Origin: Halobellus clavatus
Lineage (GTDB): Archaea; Halobacteriota; Halobacteria; Halobacteriales; Haloferacaceae
Assembly: GCF_900107195.1 (NCBI RefSeq)
Contig: NZ_FNPB01000002.1
Coordinates: 186,001 to 250,000 of the forward strand
Direction: 5' to 3'
DNA: 64,000 nucleotides
In this document: piece after piece, positions 1 through 8,140 of the stretch
How the letters are laid out: each line of letters starts with the position of its first letter
How positions within the stretch are numbered: the first letter of the stretch is position 1
The notes under the pieces: model-generated
What the model was told of the DNA's origin: nothing
Databases searched by the model: none
What the model saw: only the letters and a program-made list of their open reading frames with translations
Translations under genes and position numbers: made by a program

Positions 1-17
1 TGAACAAGAATCAGGAG

Positions 18-26
18 TATTTTTAA
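18..26 (+). promoter_or_regulatory. TATA box of pcn
   Basis: The AT-rich box TATTTTTAA is centred about 28 bases before the pcn ATG. This spacing predicts a transcript that starts at or next to the start codon (leaderless), the common arrangement in haloarchaea. Confidence 0.7.
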
Positions 27-50
27 GCCCGCTGTCGTACCTGCGCGCAT

Positions 51-794
51 ATGTTCAAGGCCATCGTGGGCGCGTCTACGCTCCAGGACGCACTCGACTC
101 GGTGAGTGTGCTGGTCGACGAGTGTAAGATCCGGCTGAACGAGGACGAGCTGTCGATTCGCGCGGTCGACCCCGCGAACGTCGGGATGGTGGATCTCTCG
201 CTCGATGCGGCCGCGTTCGAGTCCTACGAGGCCGACGGAGGCGTCATCGGCGTCAACCTCGCGAAGCTCGAAGACTTCGTCGGGATGGCCTCGGGTGACG
301 AACTGGTCGAACTCGAACTCGACGAGGAGACGCGGAAGCTCAACATCCGGATGGACGGCCTCTCCTCGACGCTGGCGCTCATCGATCCCGACTCGATCCG
401 CCAGGAGCCCGACATCCCCGACCTGGACCTCTCCGCAGAGATCGTGCTGGAGGGGGCCCAACTGGACCGCGGGATCAAGGCCGCCGATATGGTCTCAGAT
501 CACGTCCGCCTCCGCGTCGACGCCGCCGACGAAGCCTTTCACATCGAGGCCGAGGGCGACACCGACGACGTGGACTTCGAACTCGACGCCGAGGACCTGA
601 TCGCGCTCACCGCCGGGTCGGCCGATTCGCTGTTTTCGCTCGACTACCTGAAAGATATGAACAAGGCGATCCCGAAAGACGCCGAGGTGACGATCGAACT
701 CGGTGAGGAGTTCCCGGTGAAGATCCACTACGCGGTCGCCGAAGGACAGGGCAACATCACGTACATGCTCGCGCCGCGGATCCAGAGCGAGTAA
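51..794 (+). CDS. pcn: DNA polymerase sliding clamp (PCNA)
   Basis: Homotrimeric ring that tethers replicative DNA polymerases, FEN1, ligase and other PIP-box proteins to DNA. The 247-residue protein has the normal archaeal PCNA length and two-domain pattern: it opens [20 protein letters not shown], has the interdomain region near residues 115-130, and ends in the PIP-pocket strand [12 protein letters not shown]. It is very acidic, as expected for a halophile. The start is fixed by a TATA box 28 bases upstream. It is followed on the other strand by a small zinc protein and then by priL, so it lies in a replication neighbourhood. Confidence 0.97.
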   Translation: MFKAIVGASTLQDALDSVSVLVDECKIRLNEDELSIRAVDPANVGMVDLSLDAAAFESYEADGGVIGVNLAKLEDFVGMASGDELVELELDEETRKLNIRMDGLSSTLALIDPDSIRQEPDIPDLDLSAEIVLEGAQLDRGIKAADMVSDHVRLRVDAADEAFHIEAEGDTDDVDFELDAEDLIALTAGSADSLFSLDYLKDMNKAIPKDAEVTIELGEEFPVKIHYAVAEGQGNITYMLAPRIQSE

Positions 795-825
795 CCGTCT
801 CGGCTCACCAGCACCGACCCGAGGC

Positions 826-1422
826 TCACCCGCGGTGGCGATCGATGACGCGCTTTGCCGCCTCGGCCTTCTCCTTCCACCCGTACCCCGACTCGTAGAC
901 GTGGCGCTTCGACTCGACGAGCGCCTCCGGGGAGGACTCCTCGAAGCCGCCGCGAGCCCACGCGCCGCTCTCTTCGAGCCACTCGACCACGTTCGCTTTC
1001 GTCTCCGACCACGAGAGCCCGACCATCTCGTACCACGCGACCATCGCGAACACCGCGTTGTCGTGGCAGCCGGGGACGCTCCCGTTCGTGTATATGGTCC
1101 GCATCGGCTCTCTGGTCGGCTCGGAGACCTGCTCGCGGAACTCGGCGGCGGTCCGAAGCCTGAGGACCTCGTTGCGCTTCGTGACGCGCTCGTCGCGCGT
1201 GAGGCGATCGAGCGCTGCGCGGTGGAGCGCCCCCCACTCGCCATCGACCGCGTCGTAGAGCGCCGTCTCGGCGACCGGACCGGCCGAGAGCTCCGCGATG
1301 ACGTCGGTGTAGGCCTTCTCGACGTCCGGCCAGGGCGTCCCCTCGAACTCGCAGCCGGCGTCGTGGAGGCTGTTCGTGGCCCGGCAGTCGGGACACGGGT
1401 AGTCGAACTGCGGCACAGCCAC
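826..1422 (-). CDS. Zinc-binding conserved haloarchaeal protein with PriCT-like C-terminal region
   Basis: 198 residues from the GTG chosen here (VAVPQFDYPCPDC); the open frame runs further upstream but that part is low-complexity Arg-rich sequence typical of non-coding shadow. The N terminus has a CxxC plus a later Cys (YPCPDC...DAGC), likely a zinc knuckle. The middle looks like a short winged helix. The C-terminal part, from about residue 110, reads SVPGCHDNAVFAMVAWYEM then GLSWSETKANVVEWLEES, which resembles in layout the PriCT_1 helical domain attached to many primases (GxRNxxLF...GLSxxEA...). The gene lies between pcn and priL, on the opposite strand. A role in replication is inference only. 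Confidence 0.8.
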   Translation of the reverse strand: MAVPQFDYPCPDCRATNSLHDAGCEFEGTPWPDVEKAYTDVIAELSAGPVAETALYDAVDGEWGALHRAALDRLTRDERVTKRNEVLRLRTAAEFREQVSEPTREPMRTIYTNGSVPGCHDNAVFAMVAWYEMVGLSWSETKANVVEWLEESGAWARGGFEESSPEALVESKRHVYESGYGWKEKAEAAKRVIDRHRG

Positions 1423-1526
1423 GAGAACGCCGCCTGCGGTCTTAGGTGCCACGGTGTCCCCGCCGTCGCTTCCGGCCGTCACCCTGACCGTCGTGTTTAT
1501 TCGGCGGCGGTCGAAACAGATGGGCG

Positions 1527-2726
1527 ATGCCGATCGATCCGCTCTACGCCCGCTATCCCTTCTTCGACGGGGCGCGTGAGGCCGTTCGCGAGGCGGATCT
1601 CTCCCCGGCGGCACTCATCGCCGAGGACGCGCCCGCCGTCGAGCGCGGCCGCGAGCGGGTCGAACGCGCGCTGATGGAGGGCACCGTCGCGGCCGAGGAG
1701 CCGGGACGCTGGGACCGACGCGAGCAGTTGCTCTCGTATCCGATCGCGCGCATCCTGGTCTCGCTGATCGATACGCCCGCCGCGGTGGACAAGTACGCGA
1801 CGGCGGAGGCGACGACCGCGCGCGAGCGGTTCCGCGCGGACTTCTCGGAACCCGACGAGGGCCCCGCGAGCCGACGGACCGCATCGCTCGAAACGGTCCT
1901 CCGGGAGTTCGACCTCGAAGGAACCGTCCGTCCGGACCGGGGCAACGGGCCGGGCGACCGCCGCGAGCGAACGGGCGCCTCCCGGTCGCCGTCGCACTAC
2001 TGGGTCGCGCTGGGCCCGTATCTCGACTTCGCCGAATCCGACTGGGGGAGTCGTTGGCGGCTCGTCAACCGCGAGGTCGAAGACGGCGAGGTCCGAATCG
2101 CTTCCGATCAACTGTACCGACTCCTCGAGGCCGCCGTCGAGGATCGGGTGGCGGCGGGACTCCCCGTCGAGGTGCGCGGGACCGACGGCGGCGACGCCAT
2201 CGCGGACGCGCTCGACCCGACCGTCGCGGCGCTCAAATCCCTCCTCGACGATCACGACACGGGCGCGCACGCCGGGGACGAAGCGGTCGTCCCGGCGCTG
2301 TTCCCGCCGTGTATGAAAGCGCTGGTCCGCCGGGCCAGAGAAGGCGAGTCGCTGTCGAGCCACGCGGAGTTCTCGCTGGTCTCGTTCCTCGTGGCGTTCG
2401 GGATGGACGACCAGGACGTGGTGACGCTTCTGGACGTCGGCGAGGACAGTCCGGCGGACGACGCTGCCGGGGGATCTCCGAACGAGTCCGCGGCGGACGA
2501 GGACCGCCCGCCCGCCGAGCGGATCCGTGCTCGTGTCGAGTATCTCGCCGATACCGACAGCACCCAGTTCCCACCCCCGTCGTGTACGACGATGCAGTCC
2601 TACGGAATCTGCGTCGATCCCGACGAGCGGTGTGAGACGATCTCACATCCCCTGTCGTACTACACCAGCGCTGTCAGCGAGGCTGGCGACGTCCGGGACT
2701 GGCGGGACGCGGCGAACGGCGACTGA
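1527..2726 (+). CDS. priL: DNA primase large subunit PriL
   Basis: Regulatory, Fe-S-containing subunit of the archaeal/eukaryotic-type primase; works with PriS (not in this window) to make primers. 399 residues. The N-terminal helical domain opens MPIDPLYARYPFFDGAREAV. The C-terminal domain has the conserved layout of the 4Fe-4S site: Cys262 (FPPCMKAL), Cys353 and Cys362 (SCTTMQSYGIC) and Cys369 (RCETISHPLSYY). Between them are Asp/Glu-rich linkers, for example around residues 310-335. The gene lies ~0.7 kb after pcn. A conserved hairpin element starts one base after its stop codon. Confidence 0.95.
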   Translation: MPIDPLYARYPFFDGAREAVREADLSPAALIAEDAPAVERGRERVERALMEGTVAAEEPGRWDRREQLLSYPIARILVSLIDTPAAVDKYATAEATTARERFRADFSEPDEGPASRRTASLETVLREFDLEGTVRPDRGNGPGDRRERTGASRSPSHYWVALGPYLDFAESDWGSRWRLVNREVEDGEVRIASDQLYRLLEAAVEDRVAAGLPVEVRGTDGGDAIADALDPTVAALKSLLDDHDTGAHAGDEAVVPALFPPCMKALVRRAREGESLSSHAEFSLVSFLVAFGMDDQDVVTLLDVGEDSPADDAAGGSPNESAADEDRPPAERIRARVEYLADTDSTQFPPPSCTTMQSYGICVDPDERCETISHPLSYYTSAVSEAGDVRDWRDAANGD

Positions 2727-2727
2727 G

Positions 2728-2806
2728 ACTGATTACTCTCGTCTCTTACCGCCGGGGCGCCGTCAGCGGGGGTGGCGCTCGGCGGTAACACGTGAGAGTA
2801 ATCAGT
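2728..2806. repeat. Dispersed hairpin element, copy 1
   Basis: Long inverted repeat. The outer arms are ACTGATTACTCTC (2728-2740) and its exact complement (2794-2806). The inner arms are TTACCGCCG (2746-2754) and CGGCGGTAA (2780-2788), separated from the outer ones by 5-base bulges, with a GC-rich tip. It begins one base after the priL stop codon and ends 31 bases before the stop of the convergent gene. A second copy (36665-36741) is the reverse complement with paired substitutions. It could act as a bidirectional terminator or be a MITE-like repeat. Confidence 0.85.
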
Positions 2807-2837
2807 ATGAGAGGCGGCACCCCGGGGACGACCGCAG

Positions 2838-3032
2838 TCACTCGCCGAGGTAGACGCCCGCTCCTGCCATCACGAGAATGAAGAGGGCGATCGATCCGAC
2901 GAGGGCGAGCCCCCCGGTGTCCCCGAGGTCGGGCCCGAAGGTGGCACCGATGCCGATGAACACGGCGAAGAAAACGCCGACAGAGACGATAGAGACGACG
3001 ATCTTCCGCCGCATCTCCGCGTCGATATCCAT
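2838..3032 (-). CDS. Small conserved two-helix membrane protein
   Basis: 64 residues from the ATG chosen here (MDIDAEMRRKIVVSIVSVGV). The frame is open further upstream, but MDIDAEM gives a natural start followed directly by a membrane segment. There are two transmembrane segments (about residues 11-32 and 42-61) joined by a short loop FGPDLGDTGG. Similar short proteins are common in haloarchaea as DUF-type proteins of unknown function. It lies downstream of hjc on the same strand with an 82-base gap, and converges with priL across the hairpin element. Confidence 0.75.
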   Translation of the reverse strand: MDIDAEMRRKIVVSIVSVGVFFAVFIGIGATFGPDLGDTGGLALVGSIALFILVMAGAGVYLGE

Positions 3033-3114
3033 ACGTCCGAGTTTCCGTGGCCGTTCTAAAAGCGCTTCGATGCCGATTTCGCGGCCCTCCGGCCGCATCT
3101 CGGTCGCGACGGGA

Positions 3115-3549
3115 TCACGACTCGTCGTCGACGTCGGTCAGACGGGCCTGTTCGGGGCCGCCAACGAACGACTCGAAGGACTCGCCCTCCGCGAGCGCCG
3201 TCTCCTTCTTGACGCGGTAGTTCCCGCCGTCTGTCACGTGCAGGTCGCCGGGGTGGAAGAAGTACCACGACTCGCGGTCGAAGCGGACACCGATACGGGC
3301 CTTTGCGCCGAAGTTCTGCGCGAAGTAGATCAGCGCCTCGACCTCCTCGCCGGTGAGGTAAATCGGTCGCCCGGAGCTGGATTTGGCCTCGATGGCGTAG
3401 AAGATCTCGCCGTTCCCCGCGAGTACGTCCGGCAACTCCCGTTCGGTCGCCGACCCCGACGCGGGCGCACGCATCACCGCGAACCCGGCCTCGTCGAGGC
3501 GATTGACGAGTTCGCGCTCGCGGCGGTCACCTTTCCGATTCGAGGACAT
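3115..3549 (-). CDS. hjc: Holliday junction resolvase Hjc
   Basis: Archaeal structure-specific endonuclease that cuts four-way junctions made by recombination. 144 residues. The PD-(D/E)xK nuclease core is visible: [20 protein letters not shown] with the early Glu, then [13 protein letters not shown] with the Asp, then [10 protein letters not shown] with the E-x-K pair. The tail after about residue 115 is acidic and variable. A TATA-like TTTAAG on the minus strand near 3576 lies about 27 bases before the ATG. It is transcribed divergently from the sulfatase-like gene. Confidence 0.95.
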   Translation of the reverse strand: MSSNRKGDRRERELVNRLDEAGFAVMRAPASGSATERELPDVLAGNGEIFYAIEAKSSSGRPIYLTGEEVEALIYFAQNFGAKARIGVRFDRESWYFFHPGDLHVTDGGNYRVKKETALAEGESFESFVGGPEQARLTDVDDES

Positions 3550-3702
3550 ATACCCCCTCGGAGGGTGAGCGTCTTAAACCGGACGACACCGCGATTCCGC
3601 TCCCGACACGGAAACCCACGGGTATAAATATGAAACCGATCCTTAATTCCATAGACAGCGGACTCCCGGGCAGCCGTCGCCGCGTCGGGATCCCCACACC
3701 AC

Positions 3703-3708
3703 GGAGGG
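3703..3708 (+). promoter_or_regulatory. Shine-Dalgarno site of a leadered gene
   Basis: GGAGGG lies 3 bases before the start codon of the gene at 3712, and candidate TATA boxes (GTATAAATA near 3622-3630; CTTAATT near 3642-3648) lie 65-90 bases upstream. This gene therefore probably has a leader of several tens of bases, unlike most genes in the window. Confidence 0.5.
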
Positions 3709-3711
3709 CCT

Positions 3712-5172
3712 ATGGACGCAGACACTGCGGTCTCGAACGTCGTACTCGTCACGGTCGATTCACTTCGAGCGGACGCGCTCGGCGCGTACGACGCGGCTCG
3801 TCACACGCCCGTCATCGACGGCCTCGCCGACCGGGGCACGGTGTTCGAGCGGGCCTTCGCGACCGGGAACTGGACGCCTTTCTCGTTCCCGTCGATCCTG
3901 GCGTCGCGGCCGGTCTTCGCCGACGCTGGCGAGATTGGCGTCGAGTCGGTCCCGACGCTCGCTGGCGTCCTCTCGGGTGCCGGCGTCTCGACCGGCGGCT
4001 TCAACGCCGCAAACGGCTTTCTGACCTCTCACTGGGGCTACGACGACGGATTCGACGAGTTCGAGCCGTTCGTTGCGAGTGTCGGCGGCAGCATCTACAG
4101 CCGATACCTCGCGACGCACCCGACCGTCGAGGCGTGGATCCAACTCGCCACGTCGCCGTTCCGACGCGTCCGGTCGCGGCTGGCGGGCGACGTCGACGAT
4201 CGTCCGTTTCTGGACACCTCGCGGATGTTCGACGTCGAACACGCCGCCGCGGCGTTCCTCGAAACGGTCGAGGAACCGTTCTTCCTGTGGGTGCACTATA
4301 TGGACACGCACACGCCCTACGTCCCCGCCCCGCGCTACATCCGCGAGGTCTCCGGCAACCGCGTCGGGACCCACCGGATGCTTCACGCCCACACGCGGAC
4401 GGGACTGGGCTGGGAGGTCGGCGAACGCACCCTCTCGGACCTCCGGACGCTCTATCAGGCCGCCGCACGGCAGGTCGACGCCAGCGTCGGCCGCCTGCTC
4501 GACTCGCTCTCGGCGAACGGCTTCGACGACGAGACGGCGATCGTCCTCGCCGGCGACCACGGCGAGGAGTTCCAGGAACACGGCCACCTCGCACACTACC
4601 CGAAACTGTACGACGAACTGATCCGCGTCCCGCTGATCGTCGACGTGCCCGAGACGCCGGGCCGACGGATCGACGGCCAGGTCGGACTCGACGACGTCCC
4701 CCCGACAGTGACCGACCTGCTGGGCGTCGACGCTCCGGACCGCTGGACCGGCACCTCGCTGGCATCCACGGTCAGTGCGGGCGACGCACCGCCGGACGAC
4801 CCCGTGATCTCGGTCACCGTCCGCGGCGAGGACGTGACGGCTCAACCGATCCCCCGGTCGCTGTCTGACGGCGACCTGCTCGTCAGCGTCCGCGACCGCG
4901 ACTGGATCTACATCCGAAACGTCGATGCCGAGACCGAGGAACTGTATCACCGTCCCGACGACCTCGACCAGCAGACGGACCTGACGGCGGGCGATCTCGA
5001 CGCCGACGGTCCGGCCCGCGCGGTGATCGATCGGTTCCGCCCGCTCGTCGACGCCCACGTCGACGTGCTCCGTAGACACGACGGGGCCGCCGACGGTGCG
5101 GCGGCCGACGGGCCCGACGCGGAGATGGACGCGGGACTCGACGCGCGGTTGGAGGCGCTCGGATACAAGTAA
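3712..5172 (+). CDS. Sulfatase / alkaline-phosphatase-superfamily enzyme
   Basis: 486 residues. The N-terminal metal-binding motif VTVDSLRADALGAYD, the middle segment VHYMDTHTPYVPAP and the second metal site LAGDHGEEFQEHGHLAHYPK are typical of sulfatases and related phospho- or phosphoglycerol transferases. The nucleophile region reads ATGNWTPFSFPSILAS. It lacks the CxPxR signature that is converted to formylglycine, so a Thr/Ser-type phosphotransferase-like activity may be more likely than sulfate ester cleavage. No signal peptide is seen. It is followed 2 bases later by a GtrA-type membrane protein, which suggests a joint role in surface glycan or lipid modification. Confidence 0.85.
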   Translation: MDADTAVSNVVLVTVDSLRADALGAYDAARHTPVIDGLADRGTVFERAFATGNWTPFSFPSILASRPVFADAGEIGVESVPTLAGVLSGAGVSTGGFNAANGFLTSHWGYDDGFDEFEPFVASVGGSIYSRYLATHPTVEAWIQLATSPFRRVRSRLAGDVDDRPFLDTSRMFDVEHAAAAFLETVEEPFFLWVHYMDTHTPYVPAPRYIREVSGNRVGTHRMLHAHTRTGLGWEVGERTLSDLRTLYQAAARQVDASVGRLLDSLSANGFDDETAIVLAGDHGEEFQEHGHLAHYPKLYDELIRVPLIVDVPETPGRRIDGQVGLDDVPPTVTDLLGVDAPDRWTGTSLASTVSAGDAPPDDPVISVTVRGEDVTAQPIPRSLSDGDLLVSVRDRDWIYIRNVDAETEELYHRPDDLDQQTDLTAGDLDADGPARAVIDRFRPLVDAHVDVLRRHDGAADGAAADGPDAEMDAGLDARLEALGYK

Positions 5173-5174
5173 CG

Positions 5175-5597
5175 ATGCTCCGGGGCTTTCTCCGCAACCT
5201 CCATAGCGGACCGCTCGCGTTGCAGCTTCGCCGGTTCGTCGTCGTCGGCGCCGCCACCGCGGGCGTGCAGATGCTGTTGCTGTGGCTGTTCGTCGATATC
5301 TCCGGCCTCTACTATCTCGTCGGTGCGCTCTTCTCGATCGAGATTACGATCGTGCTCTCGTACGTCCTCAACAACGCCTGGACGTTCCAGGCGACGCCCA
5401 ACACCGGCGTAGAATTCTTCTACGGGCTGGTGCGGACCAACGTGGTGAGAGGGACCGCGATCCCGATCCAGATCGGCATCCTCTACGGACTCGTAGAGTG
5501 GCTGTCGCTGTTTTATCTGGTCGCGAACGCCGTCGCGATCCTGCTCAGCGGCGTCTACCGCTACGTACTCGACGCGAAGTGGACCTGGGGGCAGTAA
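5175..5597 (+). CDS. GtrA family membrane protein
   Basis: 140 residues with four hydrophobic segments (about 17-38, 44-63, 82-103, 108-128). The N-terminal layout LQLRRFVVVGAATAGVQML and the segment VLSYVLNNAWTF match the GtrA/DPMS family of small four-helix proteins thought to help move polyprenyl-linked sugars across the membrane. It starts 2 bases after the preceding sulfatase-like gene, so the two are probably cotranscribed. The C-terminal KWTWGQ is also typical of this family. Confidence 0.88.
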   Translation: MLRGFLRNLHSGPLALQLRRFVVVGAATAGVQMLLLWLFVDISGLYYLVGALFSIEITIVLSYVLNNAWTFQATPNTGVEFFYGLVRTNVVRGTAIPIQIGILYGLVEWLSLFYLVANAVAILLSGVYRYVLDAKWTWGQ

Positions 5598-5642
5598 GCG
5601 ACGGCCGCGGGCCCGACGGGACACGCGACGGCGGCACCCGGA

Positions 5643-6926
5643 CTACGTGCCGTGGCTCCAGCTATCCATATACTCGGCCTGTGTGTCGGTCAGCGAGTCG
5701 ATCTCGACGCCCTCGGCGTCGAGTTTGATCTCGGCGACCTCGCGGTCGAGTGCGTCGGGGACGTCGTGGACGCCGGCGTCGTACTCCGCGCCGTTCTCGA
5801 GGAGTTCCCGCACGCAGACGGCCTGGATGCCGAACGACTGGTCCATCACTTCGGCGGGGTGACCGAGCGCGACCGGCGCCGCGAGGTTGACCAACCGGCC
5901 CTCGGCGATGACGTTGAGGCGGCGGCCGTCGTCCATCTCGTAGGCCCGGACGCCGTCGCGGGCCTCGTACTCGTCGACCGCGAGGTCCGAGAGCCCGTCG
6001 AGGTCGATCTCGATGTCGAAGTGGCCGGCGTTCGCCAGCAGCACGCCGTCTTTCATCGCCTGGAAGTCCTCGCGGGTGATGACGTCGCGGTTCCCCGTCG
6101 TCGTGATGAACACGTCGCCGACCTCGGCGGCCTCGTTCATCGGCATCACGTCGTAGCCCTCCATATGCGCCTCCAGCGCCCGGCGCGGTTCGACCTCGGT
6201 GACGATGACGTTCGCGTTCTGCCCGGCCGCCTTCTTGGCGACGCCCTGTCCGCAGTACCCGTAGCCCGCGACGACGACGTTCTTGCCCGCGAACGAGAGG
6301 TTCGTCGTCATCGCGATGGTCGCGAGCGAGGACTCGCCCGTACCGTGGACGTTGTCGAAGAGCCGCTTCATCGGCGTGTCGTTGACCGCGAAGACCGGAT
6401 ATTTCAGTTCGCCCTCCTCGTCCATCGCGCGCAGGCGGTGGACGCCCGTCGTGGTCTCCTCGGCGCCGCCGACGATGGTGTCGATGAGTTCGGGGTAGTC
6501 CTCGTGGATGGCGTAGACCATATCCATCCCGTCGTCGACGGTGATCGTCGGCTCGTGGGCGACGACGGCCTCGATGGCGGCGTAGTACGCCTCGTCGTCG
6601 ACGCCGCGCTTGGCGTAGGAGGTGATGTCGTCGTTGGCGTCGAGTGCCGCGCTCACGTCGTCGTGGGTCGAGAGCGGATTACAGCCGGTGATCGCGACCT
6701 CTGCACCGCCGAGCGCCAACAGTTCGACGAGGTTGGCCGTCTTCGCCTCGACGTGCATCGCCATCCCGAGCGTCGCTCCGGCCAGCGGCTGTTCCTCGCG
6801 GAACTGCTGGCGGAGTTCCTGGAGGATCGGCATGTGCTGGAGCGCCCAGTCCATCTTCCGGCGGCCCTCGGTGCGAGCGGCCTCGAGGTCGTCGAGTTGC
6901 TCGCTGATAGGGGGGTACGTGCTCAT
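5643..6926 (-). CDS. ahcY: S-adenosyl/S-inosyl-homocysteine hydrolase
   Basis: NAD-dependent enzyme that splits S-adenosylhomocysteine, or in many archaea its deaminated form S-inosylhomocysteine, into nucleoside and homocysteine. 427 residues from MSTYPPISEQL, chosen because the upstream frame is not conserved-looking. Visible motifs: ITGCNPLSTHDDV, the NAD-binding GYGYCGQGVAKKAAG, and the substrate region FAVNDTPMKRLFDN. The C terminus ends YMDSWSHGT and lacks the KxxHYRY tail of bacterial and eukaryotic enzymes, as in archaeal forms. A deaminase of the SAH/5'-deoxyadenosine type lies 1.2 kb away, so the inosine route is plausible. Confidence 0.92.
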   Translation of the reverse strand: MSTYPPISEQLDDLEAARTEGRRKMDWALQHMPILQELRQQFREEQPLAGATLGMAMHVEAKTANLVELLALGGAEVAITGCNPLSTHDDVSAALDANDDITSYAKRGVDDEAYYAAIEAVVAHEPTITVDDGMDMVYAIHEDYPELIDTIVGGAEETTTGVHRLRAMDEEGELKYPVFAVNDTPMKRLFDNVHGTGESSLATIAMTTNLSFAGKNVVVAGYGYCGQGVAKKAAGQNANVIVTEVEPRRALEAHMEGYDVMPMNEAAEVGDVFITTTGNRDVITREDFQAMKDGVLLANAGHFDIEIDLDGLSDLAVDEYEARDGVRAYEMDDGRRLNVIAEGRLVNLAAPVALGHPAEVMDQSFGIQAVCVRELLENGAEYDAGVHDVPDALDREVAEIKLDAEGVEIDSLTDTQAEYMDSWSHGT

Positions 6927-7052
6927 ACAGTCGATAGCGAGGGCCCGAAGAAAACCCTGCCGAAGCACCCGTCTCGTCTGTCAGAACGCGAGCCGTCTCC
7001 GGCTCGCCCAGCGTTGAACGACCGTCCGCGAGGCTCCCTCCGCTCGTCTCCC

Positions 7053-7124
7053 GGTCTTGGCCTCTGGGTCCCTCCCGGTCTCGGCCCCGGGGTCCCTCTT
7101 GATCTCGCACTCGGCATCACTCCC
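7053..7124. repeat. Three imperfect 24-bp tandem repeats
   Basis: Units at 7053-7076, 7077-7100 and 7101-7124. The first two differ at only a few positions (GGTCTTGGCC... versus GGTCTCGGCC...) and the third is more diverged. The block lies in the non-coding space between ahcY and the divergent HTH gene. Confidence 0.6.
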
Positions 7125-7203
7125 GGGATGTCACCGGAGAACAGTGCGGCCTTCCCTCGGCTGAGCAAGAACTATCATCCTCTGTTCGAACGCACTAGTA
7201 CCG

Positions 7204-7548
7204 ATGTCCACGCCTGATTCCGATCGGCACTCGCCCACTCGCGCGGGTGCGACCCTTCCCCGTTCGGAGGCGCTGACGCTGCTCGCAAACGACACCGGCG
7301 TGCAACTGCTGCGGGCCGCGGGACGACCCGGAACGGCGTGCGAACTCCGAGACCGCTCGGGGGTCCCGCTGTCGACAGTCTACCGCGAGACGAGCAAACT
7401 CGTCGAGGCCGGACTGCTCGAAGAGACTGTCCGCATCGACGCGGAGAACGGGCGGCACACCAGCGTTTACGAACGGGCGGTCGACTCGCTGTCGGTGTCG
7501 ATCACCGACGACGGCGTCGAAGTCCGGGTCGGTTCAGCGAGGCCCTGA
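7204..7548 (+). CDS. Small winged-helix transcriptional regulator
   Basis: 114 residues. A helix-turn-helix region is visible at about 30-75: SEALTLLANDTGVQLLRAAG, then CELRDRSGVPLSTVYRETSK with a typical recognition helix, then LVEAGLLEETVRIDAENGRH. This is the layout of ArsR/MarR-like haloarchaeal regulators. The remaining C-terminal part (YERAVDSLSVSITDDGVEVR) may be a beta wing or a small effector region. No ligand-binding Cys cluster is seen. It is divergent from ahcY and convergent with the DUF192 lipoprotein; its targets are unknown. Confidence 0.8.
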   Translation: MSTPDSDRHSPTRAGATLPRSEALTLLANDTGVQLLRAAGRPGTACELRDRSGVPLSTVYRETSKLVEAGLLEETVRIDAENGRHTSVYERAVDSLSVSITDDGVEVRVGSARP

Positions 7549-7552
7549 CTCC

Positions 7553-8137
7553 TCACTCGGGAAGCGTGAACACCAGCCGGTCTCCCTCGGTAATCCCGCG
7601 CTCGGCCGTCCAGCGGTACCTGACCTCGAGGACGTACTGACCCCGCCCCGGGTAGCGCTGCGCCGCGCCGTCCTCGTCGGGCCCCGGTTCGGGCGCGTGA
7701 TGGATTCGGGTGATCGTGCCTTCCCCGTCGGCGTAGACGATGTCGATCCCGAAGTCCATCCCTCGCATCACGTACGTGTGGTCGCTGACGTTCTCGTAGA
7801 CGAAGAGCATCCCGCGGTCTTCTGGGAGGACCTCGGTGTCGCTGAGGCCGCGGTAACGGAGCGTCCCGGTGTCGGCAATCGCCGCCGTGACCGAGCCGAG
7901 TCGGTCGCCGTCGGGGGCCCGAACCCGAACCTCGGTCGTCTCGTACTCCGCGTGGATTGGGGTTCCGGTGGGCGTCGCTGACGCCGTGTCGGAAGCGTCT
8001 GTCGTCGTCCTCGTGTCCGCGTCGGTCGGCGTGACGGTCCCGCTTCCGGAGTCGGTCTCCCCACCGGCCGTCTCGTTCAGACAGCCGGAGAGCCCCGCGA
8101 CGGTTCCGACAAGCCCGAGGTACGTCCGTCGATCCAT
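7553..8137 (-). CDS. DUF192-family lipoprotein
   Basis: 194 residues. The N terminus MDRRTYLGLVGTVAGLSGC has an Arg pair followed by a hydrophobic stretch and a lipobox (LSGC), so it is probably a Tat/lipid-anchored protein. After a Thr/Asp-rich linker to about residue 60 comes a DUF192 domain: YRGLSDTEVLPEDRGMLFVY, then VMRGMDFGIDIVYADGEGTI, then RGQYVLEV. DUF192 proteins are exported beta-barrel-like domains of unknown function. The stop is 3 bases past the next minus-strand gene's start region (the deaminase stop is at 8141), so the two sit tightly together. Confidence 0.88.
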   Translation of the reverse strand: MDRRTYLGLVGTVAGLSGCLNETAGGETDSGSGTVTPTDADTRTTTDASDTASATPTGTPIHAEYETTEVRVRAPDGDRLGSVTAAIADTGTLRYRGLSDTEVLPEDRGMLFVYENVSDHTYVMRGMDFGIDIVYADGEGTITRIHHAPEPGPDEDGAAQRYPGRGQYVLEVRYRWTAERGITEGDRLVFTLPE

Positions 8138-8140
8138 CGG

